A DNA stretch of 64,000 bases from Pseudomonadota bacterium (GTDB lineage Bacteria > Pseudomonadota > Gammaproteobacteria > Steroidobacterales > MnTg04), in NCBI GenBank assembly GCA_022572885.1, contig JACZVC010000004.1:1-64000 (forward strand), read 5' to 3'. The notes beneath the pieces were generated by a model that saw nothing but the letters and a program-made list of their open reading frames with translations, did not search any database and had not been told where the DNA came from. Within the stretch, counting starts at the first letter, position 1; each line of letters begins with the position of its first letter. The position numbers and the translations under genes were made by a program. Below are positions 45,125 to 52,642 of this stretch, in pieces.

Positions 45125-47176
45125 TCATTCGTCGTTCTCCGTTTCCCCGTTGTGGCGCGCAAACCAGTCGAGAATATTCGCCGCCTTGGCGATCAACTGG
45201 CTGGGTCTGATCGCGATACCGTGCGAGGCCCCGGGGACCCGGACCAGCGCAGTATCGATTTTTCTCAGTTTCAGTGCCTGGTAAAACTGCTCGCTTTCAG
45301 AAATCGGCGTGCGCAGGTCTTGCTCACCGGTCAACAGCATGGTTGGTGTGCTCACATTGCCGACCAGCGATAACGGCGAGCGCCGCATGTATTCGTCCTG
45401 GTGTTCCCATGGCGGGCCCGGGAACCAGTACCGGTAAACGAAACTGTAAATATCCGCGGTCAGCGCAAAGCTGTACCAGTTGATCACCGGTTTGGCAGCT
45501 ACCGCCGCCCGGAAACGATCCGTCTTGCCGACGATCCACGCGGTCAACACGCCGCCACCGCTGCCGCCGGTGACATAAAGCTGATCCGGATCGACATAGC
45601 CTTTGGCCAGCACTGCGTCCACACCCGACATCAGGTCATCGTAATCGTTGCCCGGGTAGGCATGATGAATCAGGTTGCCGAATTCCTGGCCATAGGAAGT
45701 GCTGCCGCGAGGGTTGGTATAGAGCACCACATAGCCGGCGCTGGCATAAAGCTGGATCTCGGCTGCAAACCGCGGCCCATAATTGGCAAACGGCCCGCCG
45801 TGAATTTCCAGGATCAGCGGGTATTTCCTTGCCGGGTCGAAGCCTGGCGGCTTGACGATCCAGCCATGCACCGGCCGTTGATCGAAACTGCTCTCAAACC
45901 AGATCTCCTCGACCTGTCCCAGTTCCTTGCGGGCAAACAAATCGTCATTGACCGCCGTCAGTCTGCGGGCCTTGCCACCGCGACCATCGATAACCGCGAG
46001 GTCAGCCGGGCGATACGTGCTGACCTGGGTAAACGCGATCCGGTCGTGACCGGCGATACTGAAACTCGATGCGCTGTATGGACGCCCCAGCGTGGTGCCA
46101 CCGAGCGAATCGGTTACCTGGCGCAGTTTTCCGGACAACGACAGATACCCGATGCGCGTGTTGCCCTGGTCGTCGTACTGAAAATAGATGCCTTTGCCAT
46201 CGCGGCTGAAGCGCGGGTTTCGCAGATTGCGGTCGAAGTCCTCGCTGAGGGCCCGCGAACCGGTGCCATCGGCATTCATGACATACAATCGCGCATTGTC
46301 ATAGCCTTGCAGGTGGTCATCGAAGCCGGTGTAGGCGATCAGCCGGCCATTACGCGAGATCGCCAGGCTGCCATCGGGGCCTTGACGATCGGTCAGCGCC
46401 TGGATTTCGCCGTCATCGACGCTGATCTTGTAGATCTCAGTATTGAGGGGGTCGTACTCCCAATCGTCATGGCGATTTGCGGAGATCAGGATGTGCATGC
46501 CATCGGGTGTCCAGTGTATGGGCGTTTCGTGATCAAAGTCGCCGTTGGTGATTTGTCGCGGCGTGCCGCCTTCTGCGGGAACCACAAAGACTTGCGTGTA
46601 CCCTTGCTCGAGAAAGCCCCGGCCATCGAAGCGATAAGTCAGGCTATCGATCACTCGCACCGGATCCGCCCAATTCGCACCTTTCGGCTTGGCGGGCATT
46701 TTCGCGCCGCTATTCGCTTTCATCGACACATGCAGCGTAAAAGCCAGTTGCCGGCCATCGGGTGACCAGGACAGATTGCCCGCGCTGTGGGTCAGTCGTG
46801 TGATCCTGGCCGTCTGGCCGCTGTCCAGCCAGCGCAGCATGATTTCCATGTGGCCGTCGATCCGGGCCAGGTAGGCCAGACGCGTGCCATCGGGCGACCA
46901 ACGCGGCGAAGTGTGGTTGACCAGCCCGGTGGTCAGTGGCCGCAGGTCGCCGCCGTCGTAGTCGATGATCCACAAGTTCGATTTCGCGCGGTCATTCATG
47001 ATGTCCATGAAATTGCGCACGAAGATGACTTTGTCGCCATCGGGGGAGACTTGCGGATCGCTGACGAATTCAAGTTCGAATATATCACGTGCCGTGAAGC
47101 GCTCGGAGGCCTGGAGCGGCGCCACGAAAGCCGCCAGGACCAAGAGAATATTTAAAGCGATCGTTGGTGCATTCAT
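45125..47176 (-). CDS. Secreted S9-family peptidase with beta-propeller
   Basis: From the ATG at 47176 the protein has 683 residues and a signal peptide (MNAPTIALNILLVLAAFVAP). The N-terminal region contains TolB/PD40-like repeats (SPDGDKVIFVRN, SPDGTRLAYLARI, SPDGRQLAFTLHV). The C-terminal hydrolase has the nucleophile in GGSGGGVL (S539), the acid in GEQDLRTP and the histidine in GASHGI. It resembles acylaminoacyl-peptidase-type S9C enzymes. It is convergent with the ATP-grasp gene (17 bases apart) and lies downstream of a stem-loop/T-run on its own strand. Confidence 0.92.
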   Translation of the reverse strand: MNAPTIALNILLVLAAFVAPLQASERFTARDIFELEFVSDPQVSPDGDKVIFVRNFMDIMNDRAKSNLWIIDYDGGDLRPLTTGLVNHTSPRWSPDGTRLAYLARIDGHMEIMLRWLDSGQTARITRLTHSAGNLSWSPDGRQLAFTLHVSMKANSGAKMPAKPKGANWADPVRVIDSLTYRFDGRGFLEQGYTQVFVVPAEGGTPRQITNGDFDHETPIHWTPDGMHILISANRHDDWEYDPLNTEIYKISVDDGEIQALTDRQGPDGSLAISRNGRLIAYTGFDDHLQGYDNARLYVMNADGTGSRALSEDFDRNLRNPRFSRDGKGIYFQYDDQGNTRIGYLSLSGKLRQVTDSLGGTTLGRPYSASSFSIAGHDRIAFTQVSTYRPADLAVIDGRGGKARRLTAVNDDLFARKELGQVEEIWFESSFDQRPVHGWIVKPPGFDPARKYPLILEIHGGPFANYGPRFAAEIQLYASAGYVVLYTNPRGSTSYGQEFGNLIHHAYPGNDYDDLMSGVDAVLAKGYVDPDQLYVTGGSGGGVLTAWIVGKTDRFRAAVAAKPVINWYSFALTADIYSFVYRYWFPGPPWEHQDEYMRRSPLSLVGNVSTPTMLLTGEQDLRTPISESEQFYQALKLRKIDTALVRVPGASHGIAIRPSQLIAKAANILDWFARHNGETENDE

Positions 47177-47631
47177 AAGCATACGGTTTCGGGTTTGGCG
47201 ATCAACTCGCGGCTGGATTCGCAAGCCGCGTTGCAGGATGCCGATATTGCCACAGCAATGGTTCCAGTGTGCTTTTCAGGACGGGCAAGGGGGAAAAAAA
47301 GAACCCGCCTGCGCGGCGGGTCCAAATATTTATGGTTTTTTTTATTATGCGGCCAATATTCACTTTGGCTGAAAGGAAAACTTGTCAAATAATGATGCAG
47401 AATTCGTGCCGTAAGAAGGATTTATCAGGAAAACAACGGTTTACGGAGCGCGCAGCAAAGCCCGAGGCAGCGAGTTGTAAAGAAAATCGACAGATTTTCG
47501 GGTTTGAGCGAAAGCCGGCGAGCCCTCGTTTCCATTTATGCGGGTTTTTTTCGCGTCCCCTCCGTCGATAATGGGATTAACCGCGGCTGTCCTCTTGGAG
47601 TATGCTGATTGCACTGGAGGCTTAAGGGTTG
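47177..47631. other. 455-base gap upstream of the S9 peptidase gene
   Basis: I see no credible protein gene here. It contains a minus-strand stem-loop and T-tract at 47291-47321. A TTGACA-like hexamer reads on the minus strand at 47387-47392, without a clear -10 partner, and there is a stretch of mixed composition up to 47600. The terminator could end an unannotated minus-strand transcript or lie in the leader of the S9 gene. Confidence 0.4.
47291..47321 (-). terminator. Terminator-like hairpin on the minus strand upstream of the S9 gene
   Basis: ACCCGCC and GGCGGGT form a perfect 7-bp stem with a five-base loop, and seven T residues follow on the minus strand. No minus-strand gene is seen directly upstream of it, which is why it is notable. 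Confidence 0.6.
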
Positions 47632-47936
47632 ACGCTCGGCACGGTGGTGAAGCTACCGTGTGTAACGACGCCGGATAACTCCCTGCCGGGTGACTTGTCT
47701 TGCGTGAATGGCGTCAAACCAGCTTTTCAAGGGCAGGGCTATGCGGCCCGGTTGTGATCGAGGGGTTCCGCCGCTTATCCGCAGCGGACGGTCATTCACA
47801 AGCAGTTGTCCTGAGTACCGAAGATCCGAACAATCTGCGTTTTTTTAAGAAAATGGGTTCGCATATTGTTGCCGGTGCCAAAGTCGGTGAATTGCATACA
47901 TGGTGCCTGGCGCTTCCGCTGCCCGGGCCAGAGTAA
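47632..47936 (+). pseudogene. Remnant of a GNAT-family acetyltransferase (frameshifted)
   Basis: Two frames are needed to follow one protein. The first, ending at a TGA at 47755, reads VNGVKPAFQGQGYAARL, the GNAT acetyl-CoA-binding pattern (Q/RxxGxG/A). The second, in another frame from about 47748, continues with VVLSTEDPNNLRFFKKMGS, the typical C-terminal GNAT segment, and ends with a TAA at 47934. The join suggests a one- or two-base indel near 47750. The N-terminal half of the fold is missing. I read it as a decayed gene. Confidence 0.6.
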
Positions 47937-47948
47937 GGGTGGCGACTC

Positions 47949-48323
47949 TTGTTAGAGAGCTTTCAGAAATTTGCTTTGTTTCTGCGGCCGGTCAAGCCGC
48001 TGGCTTTTGCCGGGTTGTTTCTTTTTGCCGGGATGTTCGCCTGGAATACAATTTGGGCTGCAGATGGATCAGGGGAACAATGGGTGATTCCGTCCATTGT
48101 GGGCTTTCTCTGGGCGCTGTCGGTTTACAGTTTTATTGCCGGTTTCCAGCATGTACCCCTCAAAGCGGATTCACAGGCTTCCTTGCTGGCCAAGCTAAAG
48201 GCTGTTTTTCGCCGCGCGCCTTACTGGGTCCTGGCTTTCCTGGCGCTGACCAGCAGCGTGGTTGTGTTGATCCTGTCTTATCGCCTGTTTTCGATCTGGC
48301 TCCGCGATTTCGGTATTCACTAA
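47949..48323 (+). CDS. Small membrane protein, three predicted helices
   Basis: The frame opens at TTG 47949 with AGGG just upstream and encodes 124 residues. Three hydrophobic helices are clear: KPLAFAGLFLFAGMFAWN, IPSIVGFLWALSVYSFIAGF and APYWVLAFLALTSSVVVLIL. I do not recognise the family. The gene begins 12 bases after the GNAT remnant and ends 4 bases into the convergent PaiB remnant. Confidence 0.6.
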   Translation: MLESFQKFALFLRPVKPLAFAGLFLFAGMFAWNTIWAADGSGEQWVIPSIVGFLWALSVYSFIAGFQHVPLKADSQASLLAKLKAVFRRAPYWVLAFLALTSSVVVLILSYRLFSIWLRDFGIH

Positions 48324-48508
48324 GCCACCGGCCATAGACTTCGAGCCATGCACTGGTTTTTCTCCCGGTCGAGCAGCAAGGGCAGGTGGGTGATGTGGCA
48401 TTCATCCCCCGCTGGAGCAACGAGTGTTGCAAAACCATAATTTTCGATCACCGTCAGCGCCGCTGCGGAATTCGGCGCCGCGAATCGCTGCGGGACGTAC
48501 ATCGTCAT
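48320..48508 (-). pseudogene. Truncated PaiB-like FMN-binding protein (first 62 codons)
   Basis: MYVPQRFAAPNSAA and FATLVAPAGDECHITHLPLLLD match the N-terminal part of PaiB/FMN-binding negative regulators, which are about 200 residues long. Here the frame stops after 62 codons (MARSLWPVA). The HGHxARANP segment expected next in the family is partly visible in another frame as VHGSKSMA. The start overlaps the AlaX stop (ATGA), so it was probably co-transcribed with alaX. It runs into the 3' end of the membrane-protein gene. It is almost certainly inactive. Confidence 0.65.
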
Positions 48509-49218
48509 TGGTCTGCCAGCTCCAGGTATACGCGCCGATTGCGCTTACCCTTTTTCTCGGTTTTACTGATGATTACCCGGCCGATCTCGTTGCTGTTTTT
48601 CACGTGGGTGCCAGCGCAGGGTTGCAGGTCGAGGTCGCCGATTTTGAGTAGCCTGATTCTTTCTGAAGTACGCGGCGGTTTGACTGACAGCGTGCGGATC
48701 AGGTCCGGCCGCTTGTCCAGCTCCTCCCAGTCAGTCCAGATGGTTTCTGCCTGGTGCCCGCCCGCAATGAGCTGGTTGATTTTTTCACTCACCGCTTCTT
48801 TGTCAATCGGTTCCTGCATGTCAAAATCGAGCCGGCTTCGTCGTTCACCGATGGAGCCACCAGTGACGCCGTAGGGCAGCGCGACGCCGAGAAAGTGCAG
48901 GCTCGTGTGCATACGCATCAGCCGATAACGGCGCTCCCAATCGATCTCTATTTCTACCGCATCCCCTTCCGCAGGCAATTCATGACCCGCTTCCGGCACA
49001 TGCAGCACTTCATGCGTGGGTCCGTAAATGGTATCGGTAATCGGCAACAGACGGCCACTGGCCAGTTTGATTGTGCCAGTGTCACCGGGCTGGCCACCGC
49101 CTCGCGGATAAAAAACTGTTTGCCCGAGCACGATTCCGAGCTCGCTGACTCGCTGCACCCTGGTTTGACAGGTCTTGAGATACGCATCCTGCAAATACAG
49201 CAATTCGGTCATCGTCAA
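48505..49218 (-). CDS. Alanyl-tRNA editing hydrolase (AlaX type)
   Basis: The 237-residue protein is a free-standing relative of the AlaRS editing domain that removes Ser or Gly from mischarged tRNA-Ala. Zinc ligands are visible: HxxxH in MHTSLHFL (H104, H108) and CxxxH in PCAGTHV (C201, H205). It also has the FYPRGGGQPGDTG loop. Its length suggests AlaX-M. The stop codon overlaps the start of the PaiB remnant. It remains intact while genes on both sides are decayed. Confidence 0.93.
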   Translation of the reverse strand: MTMTELLYLQDAYLKTCQTRVQRVSELGIVLGQTVFYPRGGGQPGDTGTIKLASGRLLPITDTIYGPTHEVLHVPEAGHELPAEGDAVEIEIDWERRYRLMRMHTSLHFLGVALPYGVTGGSIGERRSRLDFDMQEPIDKEAVSEKINQLIAGGHQAETIWTDWEELDKRPDLIRTLSVKPPRTSERIRLLKIGDLDLQPCAGTHVKNSNEIGRVIISKTEKKGKRNRRVYLELADQ

Positions 49219-49355
49219 CTCCGGAATTCATGGCGAGCCGGCTGGTTTGGTAAATACTTGTGCCAAACCTATGCTATACGCAAGCTTGGGGGGAAGAAAT
49301 GGCTGCGCCATCGAAACAGCGTCTGATACTTTGAGCCATCGCCATACTTTTCCCG

Positions 49356-49562
49356 ATGGCCGCAAGTTTCCGGCTAACTCCGCTGTTGTACTGCCTGATG
49401 GCTGTTCATGCATTGCTGGTGACGGTGGGCGGTCATTACACCTATGCCGATGCACCGCTGGGTTTTTGGGTGCGGGATTTGTTCGATCTCGCGCTGAGCG
49501 GCGCGATCACGGCTCGATTGTTGCTCGCCCGCGTCCAGGATAGGCAGCTCGAAGCCCTATAG
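49356..49562 (+). pseudogene. Fragment of a DUF2238 (YjdF-like) membrane protein
   Basis: A 68-codon frame reads RLTPLLYCLMAVHALLVTVG, followed by GHYTYADAPLGFWVRDLFDL. This is the diagnostic middle segment of DUF2238 proteins. Full members are about 200 residues and continue with NHYDRxGH after this segment. Here the similarity ends at FDLA, and nothing corresponding to the first two helices is found upstream, where a TGA lies at 49332. I consider it a relic. Confidence 0.5.
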
Positions 49563-49628
49563 CCTGCGTGTCACCGGGGTCCCGGTTTCCAATGCCGTCT
49601 CGCGTCCGCCTGCCATGGCCCGAAAAAG

Positions 49629-49644
49629 TGTGATCTGAGTCACA
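49629..49644 (+). promoter_or_regulatory. CRP-type operator (perfect palindrome)
   Basis: TGTGATCTGAGTCACA is a perfect TGTGA-N6-TCACA site. It lies 122 bases upstream of the GGDEF-EAL gene start (49766). It suggests control by CRP or a relative. Confidence 0.65.
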
Positions 49645-49765
49645 AAAATGCGCCCGTCTGGGCCCTTCATCCCAAAGCTGTGAACGACCGCACAATCAGA
49701 CATGGCGGGCGCTGGCACTGTGTCGGGTGCGGTAGTGGGAAAATCTATTACGGAAAACAAAGGAC

Positions 49766-52594
49766 ATGGCGCTTGACAGAAATTACATGCGCAGTACCGT
49801 CGCTCGCCGCGTGTTCACGCTGTTCGTGCTGGCCGCGTTGCTGCCGGTAACAGTCGCTGGGGTCTGGTCGCTGATCACCGTAAGTCGCCTGCTGGCCGAG
49901 CAGGCAGAGGAGCAACTCAAGGACCACGCGAAAACCCTGGGAGTTTCAGTGTACGAAAGGCTGGGGATGGCGGAAATGACGCTGAAAGAGCTGGCCCGGC
50001 AATATCAAATCGATCACCTCCATTCCGGAACCCCCTTTGGCCAGCAGCAGTTCAGCGCCATTGCCGTACTCGACGACGCGGGGCTGACCGGCATCAGAGG
50101 CGACCTTGACAGTATTCCCGCATTGAGCGAGGAAGGTCTCGAACATATCGCAAGCGGGCTTCCTCTCTTGCTCAGTCAGCATTCGGCGGAACATTTCGAA
50201 CTGCTGTTGCTGACGGCAGCCGGAGACAATGGCGAAATCCTGGTTGCGCAACTGTTGCCGGAATACATTTGGGGCAATTCCTACTATCTCCCGGACCAGC
50301 ACCAGATGTGCGTGCTGTGGAGCGATCGCAGCCCGCTGTATTGTTCCAGCGAAGAAATGAAACTGGCCTTGACCGAAGCAATGCCGGATAGCCTTGCCCA
50401 GGATACCGATGCCCCGATTCACTGGCGGCAAAATAACCGGAAACTCCTCGGCCAGACCTGGCAGGTTGCGCTCGAACCTCACTTCGCACACGAGCCCTGG
50501 GTGCTGCTGATCGGCAAGGCCGATCATGAGGTGCTGGCCGATGTCACCGATTTCCGCATAGTTTTTGTCACGGTTTTTCTTAGCGCTTTGCTGGTCGCGG
50601 CGTTAATCAGCAGATCGCAAATCAGAAAGAGAATGGTGCCGCTTGAGAAATTAACCACTTATGCAGGTCACGTCTCAAACAAGAGGTTCCATGAGTCGCT
50701 CGATGTGGATAGCGGCGACGAATTCGAAAGCCTGGCGGACAGCCTGCGTAAAATGTCCCGCGGTCTGGCCAGCCATTTTTCCATTCTCGCCACGATGTCG
50801 GAGGTCGATCGAAATATTCTGAGTTCGCCGGAGCCGGGTGCGGTAGTCGATATCGTTTTGGCACGGCTGCGAGAAATCGTGCCTTGCCACAACGCAGTGG
50901 TGACCGTGCTGGACCGTGCGGCGCCGAAAATGGCGCAAAACTACCTGCTATTCGCCGGCGAGAAGCAAAGTAAAACCAAACGAATAAAGATTGACCGGGA
51001 TCTCGAGCTGATGTTCTCTGACGCACAGGCAGGAATTTTCCTGGACAGGGAAAAGCCGCCAGGTTTTTGCCAGGATTTGATCAACGATGGCGCTGTCAGC
51101 ATGTTCTGTGTGCCAATTATCAAAGGTGAAAAGATTTATGGTGTTTTGACCCTGGGTTACAGCGAGGTGCCGGAACTGGATGGCGAACTGATGCGTCAGT
51201 CATCGGAGATTTGCGGGCGCCTTGCGTTGGCGATGGCGACGGTTGAGCGCGACGAGCAGTTGTATCACCAGGCACACTTCGACAATCTGACGGGTCTGGC
51301 CAACAGGCAGCTTTTCGCGCAGCGTCTCAACATGGAAATCCGCCGGGCGGAACGCGACCGTGGCTTGCTCGCACTGTTGTTTATCGACCTCGACAATTTC
51401 AAGATCATCAATGACGTCCGCGGGCACAGTGCAGGCGATCAGTTAATTCGCAAGGTTGCGGAGCGGCTTGGCAAGCGTGTCCGGGACAGCGATCTGATAT
51501 CACGATTAGGTGGCGACGAATTTACCATCCTGCTTTCCTCGATCGATGGAGAAGAGGATGTCAGCCGTATTGCCAAGGAAATTCTCGAAAGCCTGCAAAA
51601 GCCGTTTACAATCGATGGCAGCCAGCATTTCATAAGCGCAAGTATCGGGGTCACCCTGTATCCGGGTGACGGCAGAACAGTGGAAGAATTGCTGCGCAAC
51701 GCTGACACTGCGATGTATCGCGCCAAGGAAGCTGGTCGTGATCAGTGCATGTTCTTCCAGGAAGAAATGAATCTTGCGGCGGTGCGCAGGGTAAAACTGG
51801 AAAGCCAGTTGCGTACCGTTGTGGAGAGCGGCGGGATGAAAATGCATTTTCAACCGCTACTGGATTCGCAAACACTGGAGGTTGTCGGGGCGGAGGCGCT
51901 GATGCGCTGGCCGGTTTCCAGCGAGCGAGCGAGCTCGCCCGATGAGTTTATTCCAGTGGCCGAAGAGACCGGCCTGATCGTGCCAATGGGCTATGCCGCG
52001 CTGGAAGAGGCATGCCGGGCGATGATGGTTTGGCGAACCAAGGGTATCGAATTGGCAAGTATCGCCGTAAATGTATCACCACGACAGTTTAATGAGCCCG
52101 GTTTTGTCAGCGAAGTCCTGGCCATTCTTGGTCGCCATGGACTCGAGCCCCGGTTTCTGGAGCTCGAGATCACTGAAAGATTGCTCCTTGAAGAGGTGCA
52201 GCGCATCCGCATGGTGCTCGAAGAGCTGTGCCGCCACGAAATTCGCCTGGCTATCGATGACTTTGGAACGGGCTATTCAGCGCTGGGCTATTTGCGCCGT
52301 TATCCTGTCCAGACCATCAAAATCGATCGCAGTTTCGTGCATGAGATCGACCAGGCTGAAAGCCCGCAAAAACTCACCCGCGCAATTATCGCCATGAGTC
52401 ATGGTCTTGGGAAAAGGGTGGTCGCCGAGGGGGTGGAAAATCAGAAACAATACGAGGTGCTGGCAGCGCAAGGTTGCGATCTGGTGCAAGGCCACTTGTT
52501 CAGCCATGCAATGCCGATCGATACATTTGCCAGCTATGTAAGGAAACAGAATGGCAAAGTGATGATGAAGGCTCTGATGGCCGGCGATACATAG
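49766..52594 (+). CDS. Membrane GGDEF-EAL protein with HAMP and GAF domains
   Basis: The 942-residue protein has a membrane helix near 17-37, a periplasmic sensor region (about 40-260), a second helix (about 265-282), HAMP (about 283-340), GAF (about 345-490), GGDEF and EAL. The GGDEF motif is intact (582-586) with an RxxD inhibition site (RDSD, 573-576). The EAL domain has EALMR (710-714), NVSPRQF, ELEITE and DDFGTG (831-836), so both catalytic domains look competent. It probably tunes cyclic-di-GMP to an envelope signal. A perfect CRP-type site lies upstream. A second c-di-GMP protein lies 29 kb away on the minus strand. Confidence 0.95.
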   Translation: MALDRNYMRSTVARRVFTLFVLAALLPVTVAGVWSLITVSRLLAEQAEEQLKDHAKTLGVSVYERLGMAEMTLKELARQYQIDHLHSGTPFGQQQFSAIAVLDDAGLTGIRGDLDSIPALSEEGLEHIASGLPLLLSQHSAEHFELLLLTAAGDNGEILVAQLLPEYIWGNSYYLPDQHQMCVLWSDRSPLYCSSEEMKLALTEAMPDSLAQDTDAPIHWRQNNRKLLGQTWQVALEPHFAHEPWVLLIGKADHEVLADVTDFRIVFVTVFLSALLVAALISRSQIRKRMVPLEKLTTYAGHVSNKRFHESLDVDSGDEFESLADSLRKMSRGLASHFSILATMSEVDRNILSSPEPGAVVDIVLARLREIVPCHNAVVTVLDRAAPKMAQNYLLFAGEKQSKTKRIKIDRDLELMFSDAQAGIFLDREKPPGFCQDLINDGAVSMFCVPIIKGEKIYGVLTLGYSEVPELDGELMRQSSEICGRLALAMATVERDEQLYHQAHFDNLTGLANRQLFAQRLNMEIRRAERDRGLLALLFIDLDNFKIINDVRGHSAGDQLIRKVAERLGKRVRDSDLISRLGGDEFTILLSSIDGEEDVSRIAKEILESLQKPFTIDGSQHFISASIGVTLYPGDGRTVEELLRNADTAMYRAKEAGRDQCMFFQEEMNLAAVRRVKLESQLRTVVESGGMKMHFQPLLDSQTLEVVGAEALMRWPVSSERASSPDEFIPVAEETGLIVPMGYAALEEACRAMMVWRTKGIELASIAVNVSPRQFNEPGFVSEVLAILGRHGLEPRFLELEITERLLLEEVQRIRMVLEELCRHEIRLAIDDFGTGYSALGYLRRYPVQTIKIDRSFVHEIDQAESPQKLTRAIIAMSHGLGKRVVAEGVENQKQYEVLAAQGCDLVQGHLFSHAMPIDTFASYVRKQNGKVMMKALMAGDT

Positions 52595-52615
52595 GCCAGG
52601 CAAGTCAGAGTTTCC

Positions 52616-52641
52616 CTGACTGGCGAGCCTGACTGGCGAGC
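52616..52641. repeat. Two tandem 13-bp units
   Basis: CTGACTGGCGAGC is repeated perfectly in tandem between the converging GGDEF-EAL and GldG-like genes. The first CTGAC also pairs with an upstream GTCAG (52604-52608) to form a small hairpin. Confidence 0.7.
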
Positions 52642-52642
52642 C

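Noticed and set aside
49557-49760. 67-codon minus-strand frame between the DUF2238 fragment and the GGDEF-EAL gene
   Set aside because: It spans the CRP-type site and has no known domain. More likely a regulatory region than a gene.
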